A stretch of 64,000 nucleotides of DNA from Sulfitobacter pontiacus (GCF_040790665.1 NZ_CP160849.1:1451501-1515500), one strand, 5' to 3'; shown: positions 40,338-48,435, numbered from the stretch's first letter. The notes: generated by a model from the sequence alone, not told the origin. A program made the numbers and translations.

Positions 40338-41375
40338 CTAGAGGTAGCCGAGGTCGGTCATCAAGGTTTTGTAGATATCCGCCGCCTTTGCCGCGCGTTC
40401 GCCTTTCTGCGCCTCTGTGTCGAGGATCTTGGCCGAGGCATCGGCAAGGATCGCCAGAACGTCGTCGGGCAGTTCGGACACCTCGATATCGTTCTCGGCG
40501 ATGCCCGAAGAAATCGCGATGGCTTCGGCGTGCTGGTATTCGGCCGACCGCTGGAAGAAGCGCGTTTCCATCGTGTCGAGCAGGGCAGTGCGCAGATCGT
40601 CCTCCAGCCCGTCGACGGCCTCCATATTCAGGATAAAGGCGTCGGTGGTCTGACCAAGCGCGGGTTTGTAGTGGTATTTGCAGACCTCCCAGAGGGACAT
40701 GGATTTCGCCCCCACGGCAGCGCCCCAATGCGCGCCATCCACAACGCCCGAGCTGAGCGATTGATAGAGTTCGGACCCGGGGATGTATTGCGGGGCGGCA
40801 CCAGCGGATTGCAGGTAATCCAGCATCGTACCCGACGACCGCAGCTTGAGCCCTTTGAAGTCTTCGGCGGATTCGATCTTTTTCGACACGACGATTTCGA
40901 CGGGCAAAACCTTTTCTGTCTTCATCATCACGCCATCGGCGTTCAGGTCTTCGTTCACCAGCGCCTCAAGGCCAAGGTTCTTGACGGCGTGTTCCATTTC
41001 CCAAGCCTGACGGAAGGTGCCGGGGATGCCGAACAGGAAGGACGCGGCCTGCGCCTGATCTTGCACATAGGACGGGCTGACCGTCCCCATGGGCACCACG
41101 CCCTTGCGCACGATATTGTAGATGTCGGGGCCTTTGGCGAACTCACCAGCACCCAGCAGATCCATTTTGAACGCGCCTTCGGTGCGCGTTTCTAGCACTT
41201 CGGCCAGTTTGCCAAGGCTGTCGGTGAAAGAGCTGGACGCTTTGGGCCAATGCGCTTGCACGCGCCAGTTGACCTTGCCCTGCGCGATCCCTTTGCCGAC
41301 CAGCGCCGGTGTCGCCAGCGCGCCAAGAGCAGCGCCGCGCAGCATGGTGCGACGGTTCATATTGCCTTTTGTCAT
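40338..41375 (-). CDS. TRAP transporter solute-binding protein (DctP), Tat-exported
   Basis: 345 residues, with GGGAGGA eight bases before ATG 41375. A twin-arginine signal (NRRTMLRGAALGALATPAL) precedes the DctP fold, with WRVQAHWP at the mature start and the LKLRSSG segment near the binding-site Arg. The Tat signal suggests folding before export. The ligand cannot be read from sequence; it resembles the TakP/oxo-acid-type group. First gene of the dctP-Q-M operon. Confidence 0.9.
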   Translation of the reverse strand: MTKGNMNRRTMLRGAALGALATPALVGKGIAQGKVNWRVQAHWPKASSSFTDSLGKLAEVLETRTEGAFKMDLLGAGEFAKGPDIYNIVRKGVVPMGTVSPSYVQDQAQAASFLFGIPGTFRQAWEMEHAVKNLGLEALVNEDLNADGVMMKTEKVLPVEIVVSKKIESAEDFKGLKLRSSGTMLDYLQSAGAAPQYIPGSELYQSLSSGVVDGAHWGAAVGAKSMSLWEVCKYHYKPALGQTTDAFILNMEAVDGLEDDLRTALLDTMETRFFQRSAEYQHAEAIAISSGIAENDIEVSELPDDVLAILADASAKILDTEAQKGERAAKAADIYKTLMTDLGYL

Positions 41376-41478
41376 TCTATTTCCTCCCAGAAACTTCGGT
41401 TTCTCTTATCTGCGCGGCACGGGTTGCGCAGGCTCCCTAACGTCACCTTCACGTATCATTTGGGGCAGGTCAAACGGC

Positions 41479-41516
41479 TGTTAGCGATAACGGGTAATAA
41501 TTCTGACATTTGTCAG
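41479..41516 (-). promoter_or_regulatory. Candidate operators upstream of the TRAP operon
   Basis: Two palindromes 100-140 bp upstream of dctP: TGTTAGCGATAACG (41479-41492), a LacI-type sequence similar to the pair before pyk, and CTGACA-TT-TGTCAG (41503-41516), a perfect 6-bp inverted repeat. Confidence 0.45.
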
Positions 41517-41570
41517 TTTTGTGAGCACGGATTTGCCGAGACTTCAACCTGTGGTCCTTTGGCCTCGATC

Positions 41571-42425
41571 TCAGGTTACGAATTGCTGGCGGTATTGCGA
41601 TGGGGTCACCCCCTGCACGGTGCGGAAACGGCGCGAGAAATAGGACGGATCGGCGAAGCCCAGACGGTAGCCAACCTCGGCCACCGACAGGCGGGTGAAG
41701 GCCAGCATGCGGCAGGCTTCCTCGACATGGCGGGCTTCGATGTAGGCGGTGGCGGACAGCCCCTTTGCCGCGCGACACAGGCGCGACAGATGTCCGGTGC
41801 TGATCCCGAGGGTGCTGGCAAAGTCCTTGGCCGTCCAGCCGGCGCTGTCCGGATCGGCGATAAGCTGGTCGAGCCGCGACAGGCGATCATCCCGCGGTGC
41901 GTCGTTGCTGCGGTTTCGCGTGGCCCCCCATGCCGCGATGCTGGCCAGAACCGCATGCCCCAGCCCCACGGCAATCTGCGCCCGAAACGGCGCCCCCGTC
42001 TGGGCCGCCACGGTTTCCAGCTGGGTCATCAGCGCGATCAGCGGGCCCGCGGCGCGACCAACCGTCGGCTTGGTCAGCGCCTGTGCGACCTCGGCATTGA
42101 CGGGCCCGATGCTGTGCAGGATCGCAATGGGAAAGGATTGCACCATGCCTTGGGTATTCGGGGCAAAGTCGAAACTATGCACCATGCGGGGCGGGATAAA
42201 GACGACCGATCCCTGCGTTAGGGCAAATCGGTCGCCATCTATATTCGCCGTGCCGCCCCCCGAAAGGATGTAAAGCACCTGCGCCAGCTGCGCGTGCCGA
42301 TGTGGCGCGATGTGCCACGCGTGATCCGGTGCGCGGTCCTTGATCCGTTCGCAATGGAGGACATCGGGAAAGCCTGTGGTTTCGCCAAAAAGCGCATAGC
42401 TGGGGATGGGGGAAAGCTCTGTCAT
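41571..42425 (-). CDS. AraC-family transcriptional regulator, PobR-like
   Basis: 284 residues. N-terminal cupin sensor (HRHAQLAQVLYILSGGG, about 30-110), then two C-terminal HTH motifs (KDFASTLGISTGHLSRLCRAAKG; SVAEVGYRLGFADPSYFSRRFR). Divergent from pobA with 93 bp between them, the usual arrangement for an activator of 4-hydroxybenzoate hydroxylase. A repeated operator overlaps its own start codon, predicting autoregulation. Confidence 0.88.
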   Translation of the reverse strand: MTELSPIPSYALFGETTGFPDVLHCERIKDRAPDHAWHIAPHRHAQLAQVLYILSGGGTANIDGDRFALTQGSVVFIPPRMVHSFDFAPNTQGMVQSFPIAILHSIGPVNAEVAQALTKPTVGRAAGPLIALMTQLETVAAQTGAPFRAQIAVGLGHAVLASIAAWGATRNRSNDAPRDDRLSRLDQLIADPDSAGWTAKDFASTLGISTGHLSRLCRAAKGLSATAYIEARHVEEACRMLAFTRLSVAEVGYRLGFADPSYFSRRFRTVQGVTPSQYRQQFVT

Positions 42426-42484
42426 GCACGGATTGTACCAGCAATTGCGCTAACGATCCATTCATCATGCACGTTCCGTACAAT
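42423..42484. promoter_or_regulatory. Paired operator between the AraC regulator gene and pobA
   Basis: The pattern CATGCACG-N4-GTAC occurs twice in direct orientation, at 42423-42438 and 42466-42481, exactly 43 bp apart (about four helical turns). Copy one covers the regulator's start codon; copy two ends 37 bp before the pobA ATG. An ATTGTAC...GTACAAT inverted repeat is superimposed. Confidence 0.65.
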
Positions 42485-42518
42485 AGGTTAACCCGAAAAT
42501 CGGGCAGGGAGCAGCTCT

Positions 42519-43688
42519 ATGAAAACGGAAGTCGTCATTATTGGCGGCGGGCCATCGGGCTTGCTGCTGTCGCAATTGCTGAACGACGCAGGCGTCAGCA
42601 CTGTCGTGCTTGAAAGGACCACCCGTGAACACGTGCTGTCCCGCATCCGCGCGGGCGTGCTTGAGGACGGCACAATGAACCTGCTGCGTCACGCCGGTGT
42701 CGGTGCACGGATGGACCAGCAGGGCTTGCCGCACAAAGGCTGCTACCTGACCGACAACGATCTGATGGTGCATATCGATTTCCACAAGCTGATCGGCAAG
42801 AAGGTCATGGTCTATGGCCAGACAGAGGTCACCCGCGATCTGTACGATGCACAGGACCAGATGGGCACCACAATCATTCACGAGGTCGAGGATGTGGTGA
42901 TCGACGGTGCGGACAGCAATGCGCCCACGGTATCCTTCACCAAAGACGGCCAGCGGCAAGAGATCAGCTGCACTTACGTCGCGGGCTGTGATGGGTTCCA
43001 TGGCGTCAGCCGCGCGACGATCCCCGCCGCCAAACGTCGGGAGTTTGAACGGGTCTACCCTTTTGGCTGGCTGGGGATTCTGTCGCGCACGAAACCGGTG
43101 AACGATGAATTGATCTATGCCAGTTCGGCGCAGGGCTTCGCTCTGGCCTCCATGCGTAGCGCAAGCCTGAGCCGCTATTACATTCAGGTGTCGTCGACCG
43201 AAAAGGTCGAGGATTGGAGCGATGACCGCTTCTGGGAGGCGCTGAAGCAACGTTTGCCGCGACCTGTGTCAGAGGCGCTCGTGACCGGCCCGTCGATCGA
43301 GAAATCCATCGCGCCGCTGCGCTCCTTCGTGAGCGAGCCTTTGCGGTGGGGAAACCTGTTTCTGGTGGGGGATGCCGCGCATATCGTACCGCCCACCGGT
43401 GCCAAGGGGCTGAACCTCGCGGTGTCCGATGTCTTCTATCTGCATGACGCGCTGATTGCCGCGCTGAAGCGAGGGGATCACAGCGGGGTTGACGGTTATT
43501 CCGCCCATGCGCTGTCGCGGATCTGGAAGGCGATGCGGTTCAGCTGGCAGATGACAACAATGCTGCATCAGTTCGAGGGCGAGGACAGTTTCGCCCCGCA
43601 GATGCGGCGGGCGTCGCTGGCGCATCTGGCGCAAAGCGAAACAGCGCGGCGCGATCTGGCAGAGAATTATACGGGGCTGCCGTTCTAA
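42519..43688 (+). CDS. pobA: 4-hydroxybenzoate 3-monooxygenase
   Basis: 389 residues, standard length. FAD motif GGGPSG (9-14), the LERTTREHVLSRIRAGVLE block of the PobA subfamily, the DG motif (CDGFHGVSR), and the second FAD motif GDAAHIVPPTGAKGLN. Uses NADPH and O2 to make protocatechuate from 4-hydroxybenzoate. The pca genes are not in this window. Ends in a strong palindromic terminator. Confidence 0.95.
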   Translation: MKTEVVIIGGGPSGLLLSQLLNDAGVSTVVLERTTREHVLSRIRAGVLEDGTMNLLRHAGVGARMDQQGLPHKGCYLTDNDLMVHIDFHKLIGKKVMVYGQTEVTRDLYDAQDQMGTTIIHEVEDVVIDGADSNAPTVSFTKDGQRQEISCTYVAGCDGFHGVSRATIPAAKRREFERVYPFGWLGILSRTKPVNDELIYASSAQGFALASMRSASLSRYYIQVSSTEKVEDWSDDRFWEALKQRLPRPVSEALVTGPSIEKSIAPLRSFVSEPLRWGNLFLVGDAAHIVPPTGAKGLNLAVSDVFYLHDALIAALKRGDHSGVDGYSAHALSRIWKAMRFSWQMTTMLHQFEGEDSFAPQMRRASLAHLAQSETARRDLAENYTGLPF

Positions 43689-43726
43689 AGGCCGCGGCCG
43701 CCCAAACTAGGGTGCCGAAATGAAAG

Positions 43727-43766
43727 CAGGGCGGCCCTTGATCCCGGATCAAGGGCCGCCCTGTTT
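43727..43766. terminator. Bidirectional terminator between pobA and the oxidoreductase gene
   Basis: Perfect 18-bp arms CAGGGCGGCCCTTGATCC (43727-43744) and its complement (43746-43763) around one base. Plus-strand tail TTTGG; minus-strand tail CTTTCATTT. Lies between convergent stops. Confidence 0.85.
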
Positions 43767-43789
43767 GGTGCTGTGGTATTCGGCTGCGT

Positions 43790-44770
43790 TTAGCCGCGGA
43801 TCATCACCTTGCCGGGGCGGCCCGGTGTCAGCGAGGCTTTGAGCGCACCGGAGAGATCATCCAGCCCGAACTGCCCACCGTCTTCCAACACCAATTCGCC
43901 TTTGGCGACCAGCGTGACCAGTTCAGTGATCAGGCGCTTGCGCTCTTCGGGGTCCATGTCGCCGCTCACGCGGGAGCCCCAGAAGCCTTTGACGGTGATG
44001 TGCTTCATGATCAGCGCGCCAGAGTTCAGCGGCATCGGCGCACCGGTCGCGGTCCCGAACACGACAAGCTCTCCGTCCAGTCCCAGCAGATCGACCAGAT
44101 CAGCCGAGATATCGCCCCCCACGGAATCGATCGCGGATGCGGCCCCTTTTTCGCCAATGATTTCGCGCGCTTTATCCTGCCAGCCCGCTTCCGAGGTCGA
44201 TAGCACGTTGTCGATGCCCAGATCCGTCAGCTCTTTCACAGCATCTTCGCGCCGCACGAGGTTCAGCAGGTTGATGCCACGGCTTTTGGCGAGCGTGGTC
44301 ATGATCTTGCCGACGGCCCCGTTTGCAGCGGTCTGGACGATCCAGTCGCCTTTCTGCGCCTTGAGCGTTTCCAGCAGAGAGATGGCGCTGAAGGGCATCG
44401 CGATCAACTGTGCGCCAGCAACATCCGAGATCACGTCGGGCAGGGGCAGAACACCAGTGGCGGGGGCGACGAAGTATTCGGCCCATGTGCCATGCACGCC
44501 CGCAATCGACACACGCTGGCCGATCATCGCTTCGTCCACGCCTTCACCGACAGCCTCGACGGTGCCAAGCGCTTCGCTGCCGGCAATCGCGCCGGGAAGC
44601 TCGGGCTTGTAGCCGTAGTTCCCGCGGATGGTCCAAAGGTCGTGGTTGTGGATTGGCGACAGGGTCATCTTGACCAGAACCTCGCCCGCCCCTGCGGTGG
44701 GGGTGTCGACATCGGTCGCTTCGATGACGTCGATCGGTTCGCCAAAGCTGTTGTGCACTGCTGCTTTCAT
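43790..44770 (-). CDS. Zinc-type alcohol dehydrogenase-like / quinone (enoyl-thioester) reductase
   Basis: 326 residues. MDR fold: GroES-like domain (1-120; SPIHNHDLWTIRG instead of the catalytic zinc Cys, GSEALGTVEAVGEGV) and NADPH Rossmann domain (TAANGAVGK near 150). The zinc ligands are missing, so it belongs to the zinc-free QOR/ETR-MECR groups. Begins 21 bp after a NemR/AcuR-like TetR gene, so it probably detoxifies an electrophile such as a quinone or enal. Confidence 0.87.
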   Translation of the reverse strand: MKAAVHNSFGEPIDVIEATDVDTPTAGAGEVLVKMTLSPIHNHDLWTIRGNYGYKPELPGAIAGSEALGTVEAVGEGVDEAMIGQRVSIAGVHGTWAEYFVAPATGVLPLPDVISDVAGAQLIAMPFSAISLLETLKAQKGDWIVQTAANGAVGKIMTTLAKSRGINLLNLVRREDAVKELTDLGIDNVLSTSEAGWQDKAREIIGEKGAASAIDSVGGDISADLVDLLGLDGELVVFGTATGAPMPLNSGALIMKHITVKGFWGSRVSGDMDPEERKRLITELVTLVAKGELVLEDGGQFGLDDLSGALKASLTPGRPGKVMIRG

Positions 44771-44791
44771 GGGGGTCTCGCTTTCTTGTGG

Positions 44792-45385
44792 TTATCGTAT
44801 GGTTAGGAAATTGGTGGTTTCTGACAAAGCCTGCTGCAACGGGAGCTGATCCTGCGACAGTTTCGACAGGATCGCGGCCCCCAGAAACTTGGCATAGAGC
44901 ATCTGCGCTGCTGCCCGCGGATCATCGACCGGCGGGACAGAGCCTTCTTCGGCCCCGACAACCAGCAGCTGCGCAATGCGGCTGACCAACTGTGCCACGC
45001 CATCATCCAAGATGCGCCGCATGTCGTCGGACAGATCGGCAACCTCGGCCCCAAGCTTCACAACGAGGCACTGGTTGGCGATGCCTTCGGAATGAGCATG
45101 GGCCAGCCACGCCGACCAGAAGGACAGCAGCTTGTCACGGGCAGAACCCGACCCGCTGCACAGCGCATCCATGCGCGCCAGATAATCGTCGACATAGTCG
45201 TGCAGCAAAGCCTGACCAAAGGCATCCTTGGACGGAAAGTAATAATAGAACGACCCCTTGGGGACATCGCTTTCCCTCAGGATGCGCGCCAGCCCGACAG
45301 CGCCAAACCCGTGCTTGCTGATCAGCGCACGTCCGGCGGTCAGTATCTTTTGCCGCGTTTGATCTGATTTCTTTTGCTCTGTCAT
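44792..45385 (-). CDS. TetR-family regulator, NemR/AcuR-like
   Basis: 197 residues from ATG 45385; the long upstream reading frame is not protein-like. N-terminal HTH (TRQKILTAGRALISKHGFGAVGLARILRESDVPKGSFYYYFPSKDAF in order, 8-55) matches NemR/AcuR strongly. Cysteines (Cys67 region and CLVVK) could sense electrophiles. Forms an operon with the oxidoreductase and has a matching palindrome in front of it. Confidence 0.9.
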   Translation of the reverse strand: MTEQKKSDQTRQKILTAGRALISKHGFGAVGLARILRESDVPKGSFYYYFPSKDAFGQALLHDYVDDYLARMDALCSGSGSARDKLLSFWSAWLAHAHSEGIANQCLVVKLGAEVADLSDDMRRILDDGVAQLVSRIAQLLVVGAEEGSVPPVDDPRAAAQMLYAKFLGAAILSKLSQDQLPLQQALSETTNFLTIR

Positions 45386-45405
45386 ACGGGGGAGGTAAGA
45401 AGTAA

Positions 45406-45420
45406 TAGACCGGTCGTCTA
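45406..45420. promoter_or_regulatory. NemR/AcuR-like operator
   Basis: TAGAC-CGGTC-GTCTA (45406-45420), a perfect 5-bp inverted repeat around 5 bp, close to the TAGACC...GGTCTA box of NemR. Placed 21 bp upstream of the TetR start and before the divergent small ORF. Confidence 0.75.
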
Positions 45421-45506
45421 GTAGCGCGGCCAATTTAATTTTGTGCGCGGCTGTTCCTTGCCGTACAGCTTGGGATGGGGCGGTGTTCAAAGGGGCGAGG
45501 TACGCA

Positions 45507-45761
45507 ATGGGAAAGGTGTCGGACCGAGCGATCATATGGGTGTTTTGCGTCTCAGGCGTGCTTTGCCTTGGAATCGTCGCATTCCTTGAAGTGCAGTACT
45601 GGGTCGAAAGCATCCCCTTCGCAGACACATGGGCCTATTTCCGCAACTACCACCCGATCCGGCACAAGCTGCTCGTGGCGTTCGGATGGGTCTTCGCCGC
45701 CGTCAGCGTGACCGCGGGCTTTGTATACGTAGGTAGGTTTGCGCTGCGTCGAAAACGCTGA
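45507..45761 (+). CDS. Small two-helix membrane protein, unknown
   Basis: 84 residues from ATG 45507 with an AGGGGCGAGG site. Two predicted membrane helices (about 7-28 and 55-75) with a short loop and a basic end (RFALRRKR). No family recognised. Its stop codon touches the first, decayed unit of the tRNA-derived repeat array, and it converges with the tRNA-Ala gene. Confidence 0.7.
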   Translation: MGKVSDRAIIWVFCVSGVLCLGIVAFLEVQYWVESIPFADTWAYFRNYHPIRHKLLVAFGWVFAAVSVTAGFVYVGRFALRRKR

Positions 45762-46377
45762 CGCGCGTCAGTCAGCCCCGGGTGGTGGGTGGCGTGTGTG
45801 CTGGAATGTAGGGGGAAGTTTGGTGGAGCCTAGCGGGATCGAACCGCTGACTCAGAGTGCCCGCCTCGCGGGCGCGCGTCAGTCAGCCTCGCGTGGTGCG
45901 TGACGTGTATGCTGGAATGTAGGGGGAAGTTTGGTGGAGCCTAGCGGGATCGAACCGCTGACTCAGAGTGTCCGCCTCGCGGGCGCGCGTCAGTCAGCCT
46001 CGCGTGGTGCGTGACGTGTATGCTGGAATGTAGGGGGAAGTTTGGTGGAGCCTAGCGGGATCGAACCGCTGACTCAGAGTGTCCGCCTCGCGGGCGCGCG
46101 TCAGTCAGCCTCGCGTGGTGCGTGACGTGTATGCTGGAATGTAGGGGGGGATTTGGTGGAGCCTAGCGGGATCGAACCGCTGACTCAGAGTGTCCGCCTC
46201 GCGGACGCGCGTCAGTCAGCCTCGCGTGGTGCGTGACGTGTATGCTGGAATGTAGGGGGGAAGTTTGGTGGAGCCTAGCGGGATCGAACCGCTGACTCAG
46301 AGTGTCCGCCTCGCGGACGCGCGTCAGTCAGCCTCGCGTGGTGCGTGACGTGTATGCTGGAATGTAGGGGGGAAGTT
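45762..46377. repeat. Tandem array of tRNA-Ala 3'-end repeats (five full units plus one decayed)
   Basis: Units start at 45821, 45932, 46043, 46154 and 46266, with the true tRNA 3' end at 46378: periods 111, 111, 111, 112 and 112 bp. Each unit opens with the exact 31-bp complement of the tRNA-Ala 3' part (variable/T-arm, acceptor strand, CCA) and continues with about 80 bp of unique sequence. A partial, more diverged unit (45762-45820) abuts the small ORF. The unique part holds nested inverted repeats: GCTGACT / AGTCAGC around a GC-rich 6-bp hairpin with CTC loop. The array lies downstream of the tRNA on its own transcript strand and has no ORF that repeats in phase. Confidence 0.97.
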
Positions 46378-46453
46378 TGGTGGAGCCTAGCGGGATCGAA
46401 CCGCTGACCTCCTGCATGCCATGCAGGCGCTCTCCCAGCTGAGCTAAGGCCCC
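46378..46453 (-). tRNA. tRNA-Ala (anticodon GGC)
   Basis: 76 nt with encoded CCA. Acceptor GGGGCCT / AGGCTCC, D-arm GCTC/GAGC, anticodon stem CCTGC / GCAGG with loop ATGGCAT (anticodon GGC, reads GCC/GCU), T-arm AGCGG-TTCGATC-CCGCT. Fully canonical. The gene's 3' end is the right-hand boundary of the repeat array. Confidence 0.98.
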
Positions 46454-46569
46454 ATCGTGGATCAGAGATCCGGGAAGTGTATCAACCGTTCAAGGCCGAT
46501 GCGCCGCTGAATAGGCGGTCGCGAAGGCGGGATCAAGAGGAAAATCTATCCCGCCCTCGCAAAATTCAA

Positions 46570-46896
46570 TCAATCTTCGTCGTCGGATGCAACGTCGGCG
46601 ATTTCTTCGAGTGGAACGGTATCATCATCGTCGTCGTCATCGTCCAGGATGTCGTCGTCCAGATCCACATCTACATCGTCGTCATCTACCAATGTCTCGT
46701 CATCATCCACATCGCCCTTCTTGGCTTTGGCGGTGACGGCATCTTCGGCGTCTGCTGCGATCATGCGTGATTTGGAGTTATCCACCTCGACCACTTCACC
46801 GGAGTAAGGGCTGATGATCGGATCTTTGTTCAGGTCGTAGAACCGCTTGCCCGTTGTGGGGCACAGGCGCTTGGTTCCCCATTCTTCATTGGGCAT
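46570..46896 (-). CDS. FYDLN-acid family protein (TIGR02300)
   Basis: 108 residues from ATG 46896. Conserved N-terminus WGTKRLCPTTGKRFYDLNKDPIISPYSG, then a linker, and a C-terminal tail from about 62 that is nearly all Asp/Glu (runs of up to eight Asp). The family occurs across alphaproteobacteria with unknown function; the head resembles half of a zinc ribbon but has one cysteine only. Divergent from the YgjP-like gene, and next to the tRNA-Ala gene. Confidence 0.9.
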   Translation of the reverse strand: MPNEEWGTKRLCPTTGKRFYDLNKDPIISPYSGEVVEVDNSKSRMIAADAEDAVTAKAKKGDVDDDETLVDDDDVDVDLDDDILDDDDDDDDTVPLEEIADVASDDED

Positions 46897-47008
46897 CGAA
46901 GTCCCCTTTTTGAAAGTGTTGTTGCGTATAGATGATTCAGGCCAAGTGCCATATGAGATAGGCACTGTCAAAGGCAATCGCCACCCCATCGCGACCCGGA
47001 ACCCTGAA

Positions 47009-47707
47009 ATGCCTGATCCTGTCCTGCCCGGAAACCCGCCTATCCCGCTGATCCTGCGCCGCTCTGCGCGGGCGCGGCGGATATCATTGCGGATATCGCA
47101 GCTGGATGGGCGGGTGACGCTTACCATGCCGAAACGCTTGAAAGAGGCAGAGGGAATCGCCTTTGCCCGCGAGAAAGAGGCGTGGATTCGGCAACATCTG
47201 GACGCGCGTGGCGCTGATGTTCTGGTGGGCATCGGGGCAGAGTTTCCCTTGGGCGGTCGGATGCTGCGGGTGGAGGCCGGGCAGGGCAAGCGGGTGGTGC
47301 TGGGGACCGATACGATTTCCGTGCCCGGTCCGGCGGCGCGTGTGCCGACCCGGCTCGCCGCGCATTTGAAAGAGCTCGCGCGGGACCGGCTGACTGGGGC
47401 CTGCGACGATTATAGTGCGCTGCTGGGGCGGCCGTACAACAAGCTAACCTTGCGGGATACGCGGTCGCGGTGGGGGTCTTGCACCTCGGACGGGGGGCTG
47501 ATGTTTTCGTGGCGCTTGATCCTGACGCCGCCCGACGTGCTTGATTACGTCGCCGCCCACGAGGTCGCGCATCTGGCGCAAATGAACCATTCGCCCGCCT
47601 TCTGGGCCGAGGTCGAACGGATTTACGGACCCTATCAAGAGGCGCGTGGCTGGCTGCGCACCCACGGCAGCGACCTGCACCGGTTCAAGTTTACCGCGCA
47701 GGCCTAG
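47009..47707 (+). CDS. YgjP/DUF45 family M48-like metallopeptidase
   Basis: 232 residues from ATG 47009; the longer frame from 46847 overlaps the FYDLN gene. Metal site H184-E-V-A-H188 with third ligand candidate H194 (HEVAHLAQMNHSPAFW), preceded by RDTRSRWGSCTSDG. This is the WLM/SprT-like DUF45 pattern. Proteolytic role in the cytosol is assumed from the motif; the substrate is unknown. Confidence 0.88.
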   Translation: MPDPVLPGNPPIPLILRRSARARRISLRISQLDGRVTLTMPKRLKEAEGIAFAREKEAWIRQHLDARGADVLVGIGAEFPLGGRMLRVEAGQGKRVVLGTDTISVPGPAARVPTRLAAHLKELARDRLTGACDDYSALLGRPYNKLTLRDTRSRWGSCTSDGGLMFSWRLILTPPDVLDYVAAHEVAHLAQMNHSPAFWAEVERIYGPYQEARGWLRTHGSDLHRFKFTAQA

Positions 47708-47763
47708 GGCGCGCCCGCGTTTGCGACATTGACGCAGCGGCGATTCGTGATCACAACGGCGAT

Positions 47764-48414
47764 ATGAACCTGAACCCTCGCCCCCTTGATGCGCATCCTT
47801 TGGCCCATGACCGTGTCTATCGGCAGTTGCGGACCCGCATCATGCACGGCGATCTGGCCCCGGGACAGGCGCTGACCCTGCGGGGAATCGGCAAGGAATA
47901 CGAGGTGTCGATGACTCCCGCCCGCGAGGCCGTGCGACGGCTGGCGGCGGAAGGGGCGCTGACCATGTCGGCCTCTGGCCGGATATCGACGCCGGAGCTG
48001 AGCAACGAACGGATCGAGGAACTGGCCGCCCTGCGTGCCCTGATCGAGGTGGAGCTTGCGAGCCGCGCCCTGCCGCGGGCCCACCTTGCGCTGATCGACC
48101 GGATGCAGGCGATCAACAATGCCATCTCGGATGCGGTGATCCACCGTGACGCGGTGAGCTATATTCGCACCAATCTGGAATTTCATCGCACGCTATACCT
48201 GCGGGCGCAGGCCCCTGCGATGCTGGCGATGGCGGAAACGGTCTGGCTGCAGATGGGTCCGACGATGCGGGCGCTTTACGGGCGGCTCAGACGGACAGAG
48301 CCGCCGCATTTTCACAAGCTGATTATCGCGGCGCTGCGCGCGGGCGACGAACCCGGTCTGCGGCTGGCAGTGCGCACCGACGTGACCCAAGGTCTGCGGA
48401 TGCTGGCGACGTGA
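47764..48414 (+). CDS. GntR-family transcriptional regulator (FCD/FadR-type)
   Basis: 216 residues. N-terminal winged HTH (MHGDLAPGQALTLRGIGKEYEVSMTPAREAVRRL in order, about 25-60) and a helical FCD ligand domain. Such regulators commonly sense carboxylic acids. Convergent with accA with about 20 bp between stops, so no target is indicated. Confidence 0.9.
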   Translation: MNLNPRPLDAHPLAHDRVYRQLRTRIMHGDLAPGQALTLRGIGKEYEVSMTPAREAVRRLAAEGALTMSASGRISTPELSNERIEELAALRALIEVELASRALPRAHLALIDRMQAINNAISDAVIHRDAVSYIRTNLEFHRTLYLRAQAPAMLAMAETVWLQMGPTMRALYGRLRRTEPPHFHKLIIAALRAGDEPGLRLAVRTDVTQGLRMLAT

Positions 48415-48435
48415 TGCGCCAGCGGGCGGCGTAGA

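Noticed and set aside
45441..45506. Longer start for the small membrane ORF
   Set aside because: The extra 22 codons are not hydrophobic, have no ribosome site and would cover the promoter region; ATG 45507 has a clear site.
45762..46377. Five extra tRNA-Ala genes
   Set aside because: Only the 3' 31 nt are present in each unit; D-arm and anticodon arm are absent, so they cannot be functional tRNAs.
45762..46377. CRISPR array
   Set aside because: Units are contiguous 111-112 bp repeats that contain tRNA sequence, with no variable spacers and no cas genes.
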